From: an uncultured Treponema sp.
GTDB taxonomy: Bacteria > Spirochaetota > Spirochaetia > Treponematales > Treponemataceae
Direction of reading: 5' to 3'
DNA: 64,000 nt
Assembly: GCA_946615905.1 (NCBI GenBank)
Contig: CAMOIE010000011.1
Location: forward strand, 1-64,000
Shown here: positions 1-8,484 of the stretch, piece after piece
Layout: the number at the start of each line of letters is the position of its first letter
Numbering within the stretch: the first letter of the stretch is position 1
Program-made: the position numbers and the translations under genes
The notes under the pieces: model-generated
Told to the model about the DNA's origin: nothing
The model's database searches: none
Seen by the model: only the letters and a program-made list of their open reading frames with translations

Positions 1-103
1 ACTGGCTGCTTGATTTAAGGGGTGTTTGGGGACTGCACTAATATTGACTATTTCAATAAGATTTCGGCAGAAACAATAAAAGAAGCCAGTTTGATTCGGG
101 AAA

Positions 104-2173
104 TCAACCCTTATTCTTCTTCGATTGTGATTTGACAAAGATTTGTCCCAGAGTTCCGCCTTTTTCGAGAAAGAACTTCGCCTTGTATGCCTTTCCGTCC
201 CTTGACTTGCAGCTTTTGGTCTTTGTGGGGGTTCCAGAAAGAAGAGCCTTCGCATCGTCAAAGTTGATTGCCGCATTGTGGGCAGTCTTCCAGATTTTGA
301 AGTTGCAAGGGGGCGTAGACTTCCAGCCGGAGCATGAGAACGAGAGTTTTTGCTCAGTGACGGCTTTTCCGCAGAGCGGGCAGTTTCCAGGGCTTTCTTT
401 TGTATATGCCGTGAGGATTTCGGACCTTATGCACGAGACGACGTATTCCTTTATATGCTTCTCGAAAAGTTTCGGGTTTGCGGCGAGTTCGGCTTCCCAG
501 TATGTCGTCTGGTTCACGTTCGCGATTTTGGAGAGATTCTTGTCTTTTGCAAGGAAAGTGAGCAGCCACAGGGCTTTCTTCGTGGCATAGAGTTTTTTCT
601 TTTCCTCCGTGATGTAGCCCCTGTCGAAAAGCTTTTTGATGATTTCAGCCCTTGTCGCGGGAGTTCCAAGCCCGATGAGTTTTTCGCCGCTTTCTGATTC
701 CACGGGCTTTTCCATGAAGGAAAGTAGCGTGTCGATTGAGTATTCCTTCGGTGGCGTGGTTTTCTTTTCGAGGGGGCGGACTTTGGTTATTGAGCAGTTC
801 TTTTCGTTAAAGTCACTTGTTGTTTGTTCGCCCTCATCGTCCTTTGCCGTAAGGTTACGGCGGGCGGCTTTCCAGCCTTCCTGTACGGTTTCGCGGAATG
901 ATGCGGCAAAGTTTTTGTCACCGACGCAAAAGGTCATGTTTTTCTCGTTGTATTTGTGGTCGTCCATGCAGACGGCGAAGAAACTCTCAAGCACGATGCC
1001 GAAGACGTTTTTTTCTTCGCTGCTTGCCGAAGCGGGCAGGGGAGCAAGCGGAATCAGGGCGTGGTGCGACTCAAGTTTCTCGGAGTTGAAGATGTGCTTG
1101 TTTTCTCTGGCGACTAGGCTTCTGTTGCTGCCTTCTGAAAGTTCGGGGTATGCGGAACTGAGGGAAGCGAATTTTTGCAAGAAGAGTTCAACATTGTTGT
1201 CGCCCATCACGCGGCTTGGGGTACGCGGGTAGGAGAGGCATTTGTGCGTGTTGTAAAGGCTTTCGGCAATCTGGAGCGTCTTTTCAGGGGTGTAGCCGAG
1301 CCGCTTGTAGGCTTCCTTTTGTAGCGCGTTTATGTTCAGCAGTTTTGGAGGCTTCTCGGTTTTCGGTGCGGAACCGGACTTTGCGCCCGTGATTTTTGAG
1401 GGAAGCGGAATCTTTTCTGTGGCGAGTAAATGAGCGGTTTTTGCGTCAAAACGTGCCTTTTTGTTTTCAGGATTCACGAGGAGAGCCTTGATTCTGTTTC
1501 CGTTCTGGTCGGTGATTTCCGCTTCCAGCTCGAAGTAGGGCAGGGGCATGAAAGTCTTCACTTGGTGATTTCGTAGCGCAATCTGGAATAGGACGGCGGT
1601 CTGGACTCTGCCGATCGGGAACATTTCCGAATTTCCGGCAGAGACCAGCCGTGTGAAGTTGATGCCCACGAGCCAGTCCGCCCTTTGCCTTGCGTAGGCT
1701 TGGAGGGCAAGCTCGTTGTATTCTGAAAGAGGCTTTGCCTTTTCAAGCCCTGTTTTTATGACTTCCGGTGTGAGCGCTTCCGATACCCAGAAGCGGCGGC
1801 AGTTTGATGTGTCCGTTATTCCCGCCTCTGAAAGTGTCGTCCGTGCAATAAGTTCGCCCTCCCTGTCTGCGTCCGTCGCGATTATGATTTCATCGTTCCT
1901 GTGGGAGTTCAGGAGGGCGAGGACGGTTTTTGCCTGTCTTGCCGCTTCTGGAATTTTTTCGTAGCAAAAGTTTTGGGGAATTATGGGAAGGTATTCGATG
2001 CTCCATTTTTCGTATTTCTTGTCGTAGTATGACGGCGGGCAAAGCTCAAAGAGATGCCCCTGACAGTAGGTGATGGTGACGGCATCGTTCTTGAAGCAAC
2101 CGTCGGATTTTTCGGCGTTGAGCGCGGCCGCGAAGTCCTTTGCGACCGAAAGTTTTTCCGTAAGAATCAGCAT
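104..2173 (-). CDS. topB: DNA topoisomerase III (TopB/TraE type)
   Basis: Type IA topoisomerase that cuts and passes single strands; copies on conjugative elements (RP4 TraE is one) are thought to resolve DNA during transfer. The N-terminus is a Toprim domain (MLILTEKLSVAKDF, then TDADREGELIA near residue 100). The nicking motif CLSYPRTPSR places the catalytic tyrosine at residue 315. The C-terminus has a zinc-ribbon-like CPLCG...C...C segment and a basic tail. I start at the ATG at 2173 (689 aa) because AGGA lies 5 bases upstream; the open frame continues to 2290 but that extension lacks family similarity. Length is close to E. coli TopB (653) plus a tail. It is divergent from the relaxase. 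About 100 bases downstream (1-103) show no gene. Confidence 0.93.
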   Translation of the reverse strand: MLILTEKLSVAKDFAAALNAEKSDGCFKNDAVTITYCQGHLFELCPPSYYDKKYEKWSIEYLPIIPQNFCYEKIPEAARQAKTVLALLNSHRNDEIIIATDADREGELIARTTLSEAGITDTSNCRRFWVSEALTPEVIKTGLEKAKPLSEYNELALQAYARQRADWLVGINFTRLVSAGNSEMFPIGRVQTAVLFQIALRNHQVKTFMPLPYFELEAEITDQNGNRIKALLVNPENKKARFDAKTAHLLATEKIPLPSKITGAKSGSAPKTEKPPKLLNINALQKEAYKRLGYTPEKTLQIAESLYNTHKCLSYPRTPSRVMGDNNVELFLQKFASLSSAYPELSEGSNRSLVARENKHIFNSEKLESHHALIPLAPLPASASSEEKNVFGIVLESFFAVCMDDHKYNEKNMTFCVGDKNFAASFRETVQEGWKAARRNLTAKDDEGEQTTSDFNEKNCSITKVRPLEKKTTPPKEYSIDTLLSFMEKPVESESGEKLIGLGTPATRAEIIKKLFDRGYITEEKKKLYATKKALWLLTFLAKDKNLSKIANVNQTTYWEAELAANPKLFEKHIKEYVVSCIRSEILTAYTKESPGNCPLCGKAVTEQKLSFSCSGWKSTPPCNFKIWKTAHNAAINFDDAKALLSGTPTKTKSCKSRDGKAYKAKFFLEKGGTLGQIFVKSQSKKNKG
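846..861. repeat. 16-bp palindrome GCCGTAAGGTTACGGC, copy 1
   Basis: Perfect palindrome arms GCCGTAA/TTACGGC around GG, here inside the topB coding region. The same 16 bases recur at 11000-11015 and, in reverse orientation, at 38175-38190. It could be a dispersed repeat of the host genome. Confidence 0.7.
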
Positions 2174-2223
2174 GGAAATCCTCATGCTTGGGGAAGCTGG
2201 TTTCCCTTGTATCAACAATCCGC

Positions 2224-2263
2224 ATTTTACAGGAAGGCGCGGCAAAATCAACGAGAAACTAGA
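2224..2263 (-). promoter_or_regulatory. topB promoter with upstream TCTAG box
   Basis: Read on the minus strand: TCTAG (2263-2259), 7 bases, -35 TTGATT (2251-2246), 16 bases, -10 TAAAAT (2229-2224). It lies about 50 bases before the topB ATG. The box-to-(-35) distance equals that at the relaxase and trbF promoters. Confidence 0.6.
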
Positions 2264-2321
2264 AAAGACAAGATTATGTCTTTGGAGCAAGATAAATAAG
2301 AGTGGTGCCAGTTGCGCTTTT

Positions 2322-2349
2322 TTGAATTTCTATTTCTTTATAATATAAT
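2322..2349 (+). promoter_or_regulatory. distal rightward promoter upstream of relaxase
   Basis: -35 TTGAAT (2322-2327), 16-base spacer, -10 TATAAT (2344-2349). Predicted start near 2356 gives a leader of about 175 bases that crosses the candidate oriT and the hairpin at 2419-2437. Confidence 0.6.
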
Positions 2350-2367
2350 GATTTATATTTGAAAATC

Positions 2368-2397
2368 GTGATGCCACTTGGTATCCCTGTGATGCCA
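2368..2397. other. candidate origin of transfer (oriT) with direct and inverted repeats
   Basis: GTGATGCCA occurs at 2368-2376 and 2389-2397, exactly 21 bases apart, with a one-mismatch relative at 2302-2310. GATGCCA and TGGTATC (2370-2385) form an imperfect inverted repeat. Directly after it is TATCCCTG (2382-2389), resembling the IncP/Ti nick core YATCCTG with one extra C. RP4 also carries an inverted repeat beside nic, between the relaxase and its divergent neighbours. Position, repeats and nic-like core support oriT; the site is inferred, not proven. Confidence 0.42.
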
Positions 2398-2418
2398 GAT
2401 TTGTGTCACATTTATTTT

Positions 2419-2437
2419 GGGCAAAAAAGCCCTTTTT
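2419..2437 (+). terminator. small hairpin plus T-tract in the relaxase leader (attenuator candidate)
   Basis: GGGC, six A, GCCC, then five T. A competing pairing is possible between TTGGG (2417-2421) and CCCAA (2449-2453). It lies between the distal promoter and the relaxase, so it could limit read-through from that promoter. The stem is only four GC pairs. Confidence 0.4.
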
Positions 2438-2470
2438 AAGAGGTTTTTCCCAAGACGCTTGTCTTACTCT

Positions 2471-2511
2471 TCTAGTTTTTTCTTGAAATAGTTTTTCCTG
2501 TACGAAATTAT
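2471..2511 (+). promoter_or_regulatory. proximal relaxase promoter with TCTAG box
   Basis: TCTAG (2471-2475), 7 bases, -35 TTGAAA (2483-2488), 17 bases, -10 AATTAT (2506-2511). The -10 is weak (four of six), as expected of an activator-dependent promoter. The relaxase RBS GGAGG follows at 2519-2523. Confidence 0.5.
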
Positions 2512-2530
2512 TTTTGCTGGAGGTGCAAGT

Positions 2531-3778
2531 ATGGGGCGGAGAAAAATAAAGGAAAGCGCGTTTTTGTTTGCGACTGACCCAACGGATATTAGAGAGGGCA
2601 GGTCAGAGTATTTTAAAATTCGGAAAAAGGACGATATGAGAGAAGGCCGCCGCCTTTGGCATATTTTTGAAAGTCTTTTATCTTCATCTGACGATGGCGA
2701 TTTTTATGTGAATTCTAAGCGGGGTTGTTTTTCCCGCCAGCAGCTGTGTGTTGCAAAAATGAGAATCGGTTTTTTCAAAGGCACTCACATGGAATTTTTG
2801 GAGGAATACCTTTCCCAGCAGAAGAAAAAGAATGTGATAGAGAAGCCAGAAATATTTTCAGAAAATACCGTTGATGCCGTCTTTGTAGAGGATTACAAAA
2901 AGAATATGTCGCCGCTGCACTTCAAGTGGATTATCTCCCCTGAGAATCCTGGTGTGGACTGCAAGGCTCTTGTGAAGACTTTAATCAGACGGATGGAACT
3001 TGCGACAGGCTACAAGTTTTTATGGCTTGGGGCGGTTCACACGAACACGAGCCATCCCCACGCGCACCTCCTGATAAACGGAATCGACAGGAACGGAAAG
3101 AAAGTGGACTGCTTCCGGAAGACTTTCCTGAAGCAGACGGTGCGGGAGATGTGCCGACAAATCTGTACGGAACTGAAAGGTCTCAGGACTCTGGAAGAAA
3201 TTGAGGCGGCTAAAAAGCGGCTCCCGCTCGCTAACAGATACTGCGAGTTGGACGCTCAGATTGAAACCTGTTCGTTCCTTGACAGAAAAAATCAGGACAA
3301 GGATTTCCCCATCACGGTGAGAAGCCAGGACGGGGCGATGTTCAGCCGTCTCTGCCACCTTGAGGAGCTGGGGCTTGCAAGACGGCGGCGGGGAAGCAGG
3401 GAACTTTACGACCTTCAGAAAGGCTGGGCGGGAAAACTCCACACGGTGGGGAGGCACTCGTCTTTCCTGAAGGCGTGGAAGGAGCTTCTTTCCTCAAAGC
3501 GGATTAGCCTGGAGCTTTTTGACACGAAGGGCGGAAAACAAATCGAGGGCAAGGTGACAAAAGTGTTCAGGATGAACTACGAGGAATCCTGGGACAATGC
3601 CGTCGTGGTCGAGAACGAGGCTATGAAAAAGGCATGGTTCGTTCCCCTTTACAGGGAGCCAGACGCAAGGATTCTGGGCGCGGACGTAATCTGCAGCGCA
3701 AGCGGAAAGCGTATGCTTCCGACGCTAAAAGTCACGCGGTTGGCTAAGGAATTTGAAAAAATGCCGAGCCTGAACTGA
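2531..3778 (+). CDS. VirD2/DUF3363-type (MOBP) relaxase
   Basis: The relaxase nicks oriT and pilots the single strand into the recipient. The three-histidine metal site is clear in HTNTSHPHAHLLING (H170, H175, H177, H179). It is preceded by LHFKWIISPENPGVD, the typical HFR-I-SPED block of DUF3363 relaxases. By position in the family pattern (H-YL near the N-terminus), Tyr93 in EEYLSQ is the best candidate nucleophile. At 415 aa it is shorter than the usual ~600-aa DUF3363 proteins, and the C-terminal part is reduced. The ATG has a strong GGAGG with a 7-base spacer. It sits divergent to topB, downstream of the candidate oriT and upstream of traG, the standard relaxosome/coupling-protein grouping. 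Confidence 0.85.
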   Translation: MGRRKIKESAFLFATDPTDIREGRSEYFKIRKKDDMREGRRLWHIFESLLSSSDDGDFYVNSKRGCFSRQQLCVAKMRIGFFKGTHMEFLEEYLSQQKKKNVIEKPEIFSENTVDAVFVEDYKKNMSPLHFKWIISPENPGVDCKALVKTLIRRMELATGYKFLWLGAVHTNTSHPHAHLLINGIDRNGKKVDCFRKTFLKQTVREMCRQICTELKGLRTLEEIEAAKKRLPLANRYCELDAQIETCSFLDRKNQDKDFPITVRSQDGAMFSRLCHLEELGLARRRRGSRELYDLQKGWAGKLHTVGRHSSFLKAWKELLSSKRISLELFDTKGGKQIEGKVTKVFRMNYEESWDNAVVVENEAMKKAWFVPLYREPDARILGADVICSASGKRMLPTLKVTRLAKEFEKMPSLN

Positions 3779-3788
3779 ATCCCGGATT

Positions 3789-3839
3789 TCTAGGAAAGTA
3801 TAGGTTTTCGTTTACATTAAATTTTTCTTGTCCTAATAT
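3789..3839 (+). promoter_or_regulatory. traG promoter with TCTAG box
   Basis: TCTAGGAAA begins at 3789. After TCTAG come 17 bases, then -35 TTTACA (3811-3816), a 17-base spacer and -10 TAATAT (3834-3839). The box is one helical turn further from the -35 than at topB, the relaxase and trbF. This is probably the main promoter of the traG-trbL operon. Confidence 0.62.
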
Positions 3840-3877
3840 CTCCCTCATAAACTGATTTTCCAAAAATCCCGCCAAGA

Positions 3878-6373
3878 TTGGAAAGCAAATCTTCCAGCCG
3901 GAACTTTTTTTTGACACCGGCAGTCTCCGAGGGATTCGTGAAGCAGTCAAATGAATTTTTAAGAAAACGGCCGTCAGAGCGCAACCGCAAAGTCCTCTAC
4001 GATTTATCCAATCTTCTGATTCCGGTCATCATCGCGATTGTCGGAGTCATCGTATCGACACAAACCTTTGCCCGCATGGTGGGCTACGACCCTAAATACA
4101 CGGACTTGCCGTTCTTCGTGACGGGGAAAAAATTCCTTTTCATTGACGAGGGCTATCCTTTCTACAATCCGGGTCTTGTGTACCTGAACATACTCTCAAA
4201 GGGACTTACCGACAGCGTGATTCAGTCGGTGATTTTGCCCTCTCTTTTCCCGCTCCTTTTGTGTGCAGTCCTTTCTGTCGTCACCTTTTTTGCAATCAGC
4301 GCGATAAGGGGCTGGCATCTTAACAGGAACGACCGCCTTTACGGAACCGCCCGCTGGGGAACGGAAAAGGACGTGAGGGATTTCGGCCTTGCGGAGAAAT
4401 ACGGCGTTGTCCTTGCGGAATTTCAGAAGGCCGACGTGAGGGCGAAAATCAATCCGAAGGACGGCTCGGTGCAACTGCGCCTTAAAAAGGAAGCGGACTT
4501 GATATGCCTCGCGGGCAACACGAACGTGCTGATGATAGCCCCGACCAGAAGCGGAAAGGGAGTGGGGGCTGTTACGCCCACGAGCCTGAATTTTCCGTGG
4601 TCAATTATTTTCTTTGATCCCAAGGGGGAATTGTTCAACATAACGTCGGGATTCCGCTCGAAGTTCAGCGTCGTCCTGAAATTCGCACCGAAGAATCCCG
4701 ACGGCGTTACGGTCTGCTTCAACCCGCTGGAGGAAGTCCACCTTGACAAGCGGATTGTGAGCGATGTTGACCTCGTTATTCAGAACCTCTTCGAGGAGGC
4801 GAAGGGCGGCGAGTCCTCGAACTCCCAGTTCTTCAACGAGAACGCCAAGGACATGATAAAGACGACGATCCTTCATGTCCTTACGGCGGACAATCCCGCC
4901 TACGCCGACAAGAAGAACCTTCCCGGTGTTTTCGAGATTATGTCGCTTGCCTCAAAGCCCGATGAAAATGCCACCCCCCAACCGCAAGCGGCGGCACAGG
5001 GAGAGCAGCAGAAGGCGGGGCCGGGCGAAAAGATCTTCAGGGAAATGTTCGACACGCCGCACCTCTTGGACGGCGAGGAAGCCCCATGGCTCCAGACGCT
5101 GATTGAGGCGGGAGCGGGGCGCATGCTCCAGATGAACCCGAAGGTGCGGAGCGATGTGTTCTCGACGGTGTTCTCCAAGCTACAGCTTTTTTCAGACCCG
5201 CTCATCGCACACGCAACGGGCCATTCGGACTTCAGGCTGGACGACTTCGTTACGAGCGACGTTCCCCTTTCACTCTATCTCGTGGTTCCGTTCGCCCATG
5301 TGGACGTAATCGCGCCTGTGTTCAAGCTCCTCATAAATTTCATGCTCCGCCGCTTTTCCGACGGCGAGACCTGCTACGGCGAGATAAAGATGAAGAATAG
5401 GCTTCTCTTCATGCTGGACGAATTTCCCGTGTTGGGCAATTTCCCCTTCCTCGTGAAGACGATGGGAATACTCGCGGGCTACGGAATCAATTTCTTCCTT
5501 ATCTGCCAGGGCTTGAACCAGCTCGTTGACATCTACGGGCAGAACCACCCCTTCCTTGACCACTGCAAGACCATGTGCATTTACGCGCCGGGAAAGGTCG
5601 AGGACGCGAAGGTGTTCACCGAGGCAATCGGGAAGGAGAGCGTGACGAAGGAAAGCCTTTCCGCGAGCGGAAGCCGCTATGCCGTCGCGCTGAACAACCT
5701 GAACGCTTCGAGCCAGGAAGTCGCCCGCGACCTCATGAACCCCGACGAGCTTATGCACCTTCCGCCGAACGAGTGCCTCGTAATAAACCAGAACATGTGC
5801 ACCTACATCGCGAAGAAGGTCGTCTACTACGACGACCCGCGCTTCAAGTACAAGGCGTATTCCCTGCGCGAGGTCAGGGACTGGCTCAGGCTGAAGTTTT
5901 TCTTTGTCCCGGTTTTCACGTTCCCGCTCGGAAAGAAGGAAATCTCCATCGGCTATCCGCTTCTCCGTCTTACGGTTTACGAGGACAAGGAAAAATCCAC
6001 GGAGGAGAAGAAAGTCTGGCGGTACAGGGAATCGGGGAACTGTCGGAAAGGCTTGATCGTTCCGTTCACGCGGAAAAAGCGGGCGATGATGACGGGAATT
6101 GAGCCTTTGAATAGCAAGGACTTGCTTGAGGCCGAGTTCATGTCGCTCCCGTCGAACGCGGGGCGGGACTTTGAGAAGGAGAAAAAGACCGAAAGGGCAA
6201 TCCAAATAAAGGAAGAAAAGAACGCTGCTGCGAACGAGGACGCGAAATTCAGCCTGGAGACTTACCTTGAAAGCTGCGCCGAGCTTGAGGATGTCGCGCC
6301 GTATCAGGGCGAGGTCAGCGATGACGGAATACCGCCGACGGTGGTTCCGCTGACCCTAGACTCGTTCGTTTGA
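3878..6373 (+). CDS. traG: TraG/VirD4 coupling protein (T4CP)
   Basis: Inner-membrane ATPase that brings the relaxosome to the Trb channel. Two N-terminal membrane segments lie at about 45-66 and 115-142. The TraG signature YGTARWGT is present, followed by Walker A APTRSGKGVGAV near residue 220 and Walker B LLFMLDEFPVLG near 508. A Gln/Ala/Pro-rich insertion lies near 365-385, and the C-terminus beyond ~740 is charged. The start is uncertain. The frame opens at TTG 3878 with a poor RBS; GTG 3938, preceded by GAGGG, would remove 20 residues. It heads the trb operon, 14 bases before the next gene, as in Tn4371-type elements. Confidence 0.93.
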   Translation: MESKSSSRNFFLTPAVSEGFVKQSNEFLRKRPSERNRKVLYDLSNLLIPVIIAIVGVIVSTQTFARMVGYDPKYTDLPFFVTGKKFLFIDEGYPFYNPGLVYLNILSKGLTDSVIQSVILPSLFPLLLCAVLSVVTFFAISAIRGWHLNRNDRLYGTARWGTEKDVRDFGLAEKYGVVLAEFQKADVRAKINPKDGSVQLRLKKEADLICLAGNTNVLMIAPTRSGKGVGAVTPTSLNFPWSIIFFDPKGELFNITSGFRSKFSVVLKFAPKNPDGVTVCFNPLEEVHLDKRIVSDVDLVIQNLFEEAKGGESSNSQFFNENAKDMIKTTILHVLTADNPAYADKKNLPGVFEIMSLASKPDENATPQPQAAAQGEQQKAGPGEKIFREMFDTPHLLDGEEAPWLQTLIEAGAGRMLQMNPKVRSDVFSTVFSKLQLFSDPLIAHATGHSDFRLDDFVTSDVPLSLYLVVPFAHVDVIAPVFKLLINFMLRRFSDGETCYGEIKMKNRLLFMLDEFPVLGNFPFLVKTMGILAGYGINFFLICQGLNQLVDIYGQNHPFLDHCKTMCIYAPGKVEDAKVFTEAIGKESVTKESLSASGSRYAVALNNLNASSQEVARDLMNPDELMHLPPNECLVINQNMCTYIAKKVVYYDDPRFKYKAYSLREVRDWLRLKFFFVPVFTFPLGKKEISIGYPLLRLTVYEDKEKSTEEKKVWRYRESGNCRKGLIVPFTRKKRAMMTGIEPLNSKDLLEAEFMSLPSNAGRDFEKEKKTERAIQIKEEKNAAANEDAKFSLETYLESCAELEDVAPYQGEVSDDGIPPTVVPLTLDSFV

Positions 6374-6386
6374 TTTTGGGGGAGCA

Positions 6387-6827
6387 ATGACGGAGGAAAT
6401 GAAATATTCAAGCCGCCTCATGTTCAGAACTACGGCGAACACGAAAAAGCTCCTTTCGCAGAGGGCAGTTGACGAGGGAATCAGCATGAACGAAGTGCTG
6501 AACAAGGCTGCGGTCATGTACCTGACGAAGGACACCACGGAGACGAGCCTTCTGATAGCGAAGCTGAGCGACATCCAGAACTCGCTCGGAAAGATGAGGC
6601 GGCGCGACGACTTGCGGGAGAAATTCGAGCTTGACGTGTACCAGTTCCTTTTCACGGTCATGCCGGAGATTCCGGAGGAAAGCAAGGCGGGAATCGCTGT
6701 CCTTGAAAGGGGCAAGCAGCGGTTCGGAAGCTTCCTGAAAGGCTTCAGGAACAGGGTAAGGCTCTTGAAGCCGGTCATGGAAACGGTTTTCGGCGACATG
6801 CTCGAAGAGGAAGCGGGGGAGGGATGA
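6387..6827 (+). CDS. ribbon-helix-helix (CopG-like) protein of the traG-trbB interval
   Basis: A 146-aa protein with an N-terminal segment like a ribbon-helix-helix DNA-binding fold (RLMFRTTANTKKLLSQRAVD, then GISMNEVLNKAAVMYL, about residues 9-48), followed by a helical C-terminal region. Many Tn4371-like elements have a CopG-type gene at exactly this place. The role there is not settled: either an operon regulator or an accessory factor of the coupling protein. GGGGGAG lies upstream and the stop overlaps the trbB start (ATGA), so translation is coupled. Met5 also has GGAGG close by and is an alternative start. Confidence 0.7.
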   Translation: MTEEMKYSSRLMFRTTANTKKLLSQRAVDEGISMNEVLNKAAVMYLTKDTTETSLLIAKLSDIQNSLGKMRRRDDLREKFELDVYQFLFTVMPEIPEESKAGIAVLERGKQRFGSFLKGFRNRVRLLKPVMETVFGDMLEEEAGEG

Positions 6828-7816
6828 TGGAAAGCTTGCCGTTCTCGGCCTTCGCCGCAGACAGGGAGAAGAAGTCAAGGCTCAACAACAATTTCCTCTC
6901 CGACATTTCCGCGCTGAAAAAATACCTCGAAGACCCCGCCGTTACAGACATCTTCGTGCTCGGTTCTGGCGAGGTGGTCATAAAGGCATTCGCGAAGGGA
7001 AAAATCTTCACGGGCGAAAGGCTCCCGCCGTCAAAGGTGCGCGGAATCATACTGAGCGCGGCGGCATTGCTTGATAAGCAGATTGACCCGATTGGCGGGC
7101 TTCCCAAGCTGGAGGCGGTAATCCCGCCGCCGTACAACGCGAGAATCACGGGTCTTCTGCCGCCCTGGGTGGAAACGCCGGAGCTTACGTTCAGGAAGCC
7201 GCCGAGGGAAGTGTTCAGCCTGGAGTCCTACGTTGAGGGCGGGCGCATGAAAAGAATTGAGTACGAGACCATCTGTGCCTGTATCAAGGACAGGAAAAAC
7301 ATATTGATTGGAGGTGGAACTGGAAGCGGAAAATCTACGCTCACCAATGCCGTGATCAGGAAGATGACGGAATACACTCCGGACGACAGGTTCTACATCG
7401 TGGAGGACGTGCCTGAGCTTCAGTGCGCCGCGCGGGACCGCACCATGATTTCGGTGAACCCGAAGGACGCGGCGGAGGCAATCAGGACGGCCCTGCGCTG
7501 GACCCCCGACAGGATTATCTTTGGTGAGATTCGTTACGGCGAGGTCGCCAACGAGTACATAAAGGCGCTCAACACCGGGCATACAGGCTCGGTCACGACA
7601 ATCCATGCCGATTCGTGCGCCTCGATGCTCTCCCGTATGGAAGACCTCTTGCGGGAAGTCATACCGGGGGCAGTGCCGAGGCTGGAGAATACGATTCACC
7701 TCTGCGTCCACATGGCGGGCGGAAAGAACGGTCCCCATGTGGACGAGGTGATGCCGACCGGCTCCCTGTCCCCCGTGGCTTCATCATTCGGAAAGAAAAG
7801 AAATTTTTTTGCCTGA
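6824..7816 (+). CDS. trbB: TrbB/VirB11 secretion ATPase
   Basis: Hexameric cytoplasmic ATPase that powers pilus assembly and DNA transfer. A Walker A motif (GGGTGSGKSTLTN, about residues 161-173) is followed by the Asp-box region and RIIFGEIRYGEV (Walker B-like), then the GHTGSVTTIHADS histidine box. At 330 aa it has the normal length. ATG 6824 overlaps the previous stop and has GGGGAGG upstream; ATG 6827 is equally possible. The C-terminal ~20 residues after the conserved core are poorly conserved. Confidence 0.95.
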   Translation: MMESLPFSAFAADREKKSRLNNNFLSDISALKKYLEDPAVTDIFVLGSGEVVIKAFAKGKIFTGERLPPSKVRGIILSAAALLDKQIDPIGGLPKLEAVIPPPYNARITGLLPPWVETPELTFRKPPREVFSLESYVEGGRMKRIEYETICACIKDRKNILIGGGTGSGKSTLTNAVIRKMTEYTPDDRFYIVEDVPELQCAARDRTMISVNPKDAAEAIRTALRWTPDRIIFGEIRYGEVANEYIKALNTGHTGSVTTIHADSCASMLSRMEDLLREVIPGAVPRLENTIHLCVHMAGGKNGPHVDEVMPTGSLSPVASSFGKKRNFFA

Positions 7817-7820
7817 ACAC

Positions 7821-7836
7821 TGTCTATAAATAGACA
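7821..7836. promoter_or_regulatory. perfect palindrome between trbB and trbC
   Basis: TGTCTAT-AA-ATAGACA, 16 bases, in the only sizeable gap of the early trb operon. It is followed by a full AAGGAGGA (7853-7860), 9 bases before the trbC ATG. It could be an RNA processing or stabilising hairpin that raises pilin yield, or an operator. No convincing promoter is seen. Confidence 0.5.
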
Positions 7837-7869
7837 TATAAAAACAGACATTAAGGAGGATTTTAAATT

Positions 7870-8214
7870 ATGGAAAAAGTTAAGGGGCTTTTGTGCGACA
7901 AGAAGTTCATCATGTTCTTGCTGATGGGGGCGGTTTTCGTCTCCTCAACCTTCGCGGAGGACACTTTCGGTCTGAACTCGAAGGTTCAGATTCTCGTGGA
8001 CCTGATTTCAAGCCCGTGGGTCAAGGGAATCGCCTGTATTGCGCTCGTGGTTGAGTGCATAGGGCTTGTCACCGCCGGACGGCAGGAACCCGGCATGTTC
8101 AAGAAGTTCATTCCCTGGATTGCGGGGACAATCATCTTCATGGCTGCGGGAACTATTACCAACAAGTTCCTCTCGCTCAACTCATCCACGTTCACCGATG
8201 TGATGAAGGAATGA
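7870..8214 (+). CDS. trbC: TrbC/VirB2 pilin
   Basis: Major conjugative pilin precursor, 114 aa. A signal peptide ends at about VSSTFA-ED. Two long hydrophobic segments follow (WVKGIACIALVVECIGLVTA and FIPWIAGTIIFMAAGTI), joined by a short charged loop as in VirB2 pilins. It has the strongest RBS of the operon, fitting a structural protein made in excess. Position between trbB and trbD is canonical. Confidence 0.88.
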   Translation: MEKVKGLLCDKKFIMFLLMGAVFVSSTFAEDTFGLNSKVQILVDLISSPWVKGIACIALVVECIGLVTAGRQEPGMFKKFIPWIAGTIIFMAAGTITNKFLSLNSSTFTDVMKE

Positions 8215-8229
8215 CGGGAGGTGGATTGT

Positions 8230-8484
8230 ATGGCGACGTTGCAGGACTTTTCCGTTCCGGTTCACAAGAGCCTTCAGCAGCCGGATTTGCTTCTGGGGAT
8301 TCCGAAGGTGATTGCGGCTATGATTTTCTGCCTCACTGTTCTTCTGGTCTACATCTTCGGGTTCGGCTTCTCCCTTGTGGCTCTAGTCCTGTACGTGCCG
8401 TGCAGGATCATCTCGAAGGACGACCCGCTGCTTCTTTCTATGGCTCTGGGAAGCCTTTTTGAGATGGACGAGCTGGAGGGCTAG
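8230..8484 (+). CDS. trbD: TrbD/VirB3 inner-membrane protein
   Basis: Small channel component, 84 aa, with one long hydrophobic hairpin (IPKVIAAMIFCLTVLLVYIF... through LVALVLYVPC) and the VirB3-like ending KDDPLLLSMAL. I start at ATG 8230, which has GGGAGG at 8216-8221; a GTG at 8221 in the same frame lies inside that RBS. It is followed directly by trbE (TAG-ATG), and VirB3 and VirB4 proteins are often fused or coupled. Confidence 0.86.
   Translation: MATLQDFSVPVHKSLQQPDLLLGIPKVIAAMIFCLTVLLVYIFGFGFSLVALVLYVPCRIISKDDPLLLSMALGSLFEMDELEG

Noticed and set aside
1-90. ACTGGCT (1-7) and AGCCAGT (84-90) as a terminal inverted repeat or att site.
   Set aside because: Seven bases only, 76 bases apart, at an arbitrary window edge, with no integrase nearby.
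5270-6205. Long minus-strand open frame opposite traG (311 codons).
   Set aside because: Sequence is Arg/Glu/Leu/Val-rich mirror of traG with no RBS or family pattern; the plus-strand TraG motifs run through the whole stretch.
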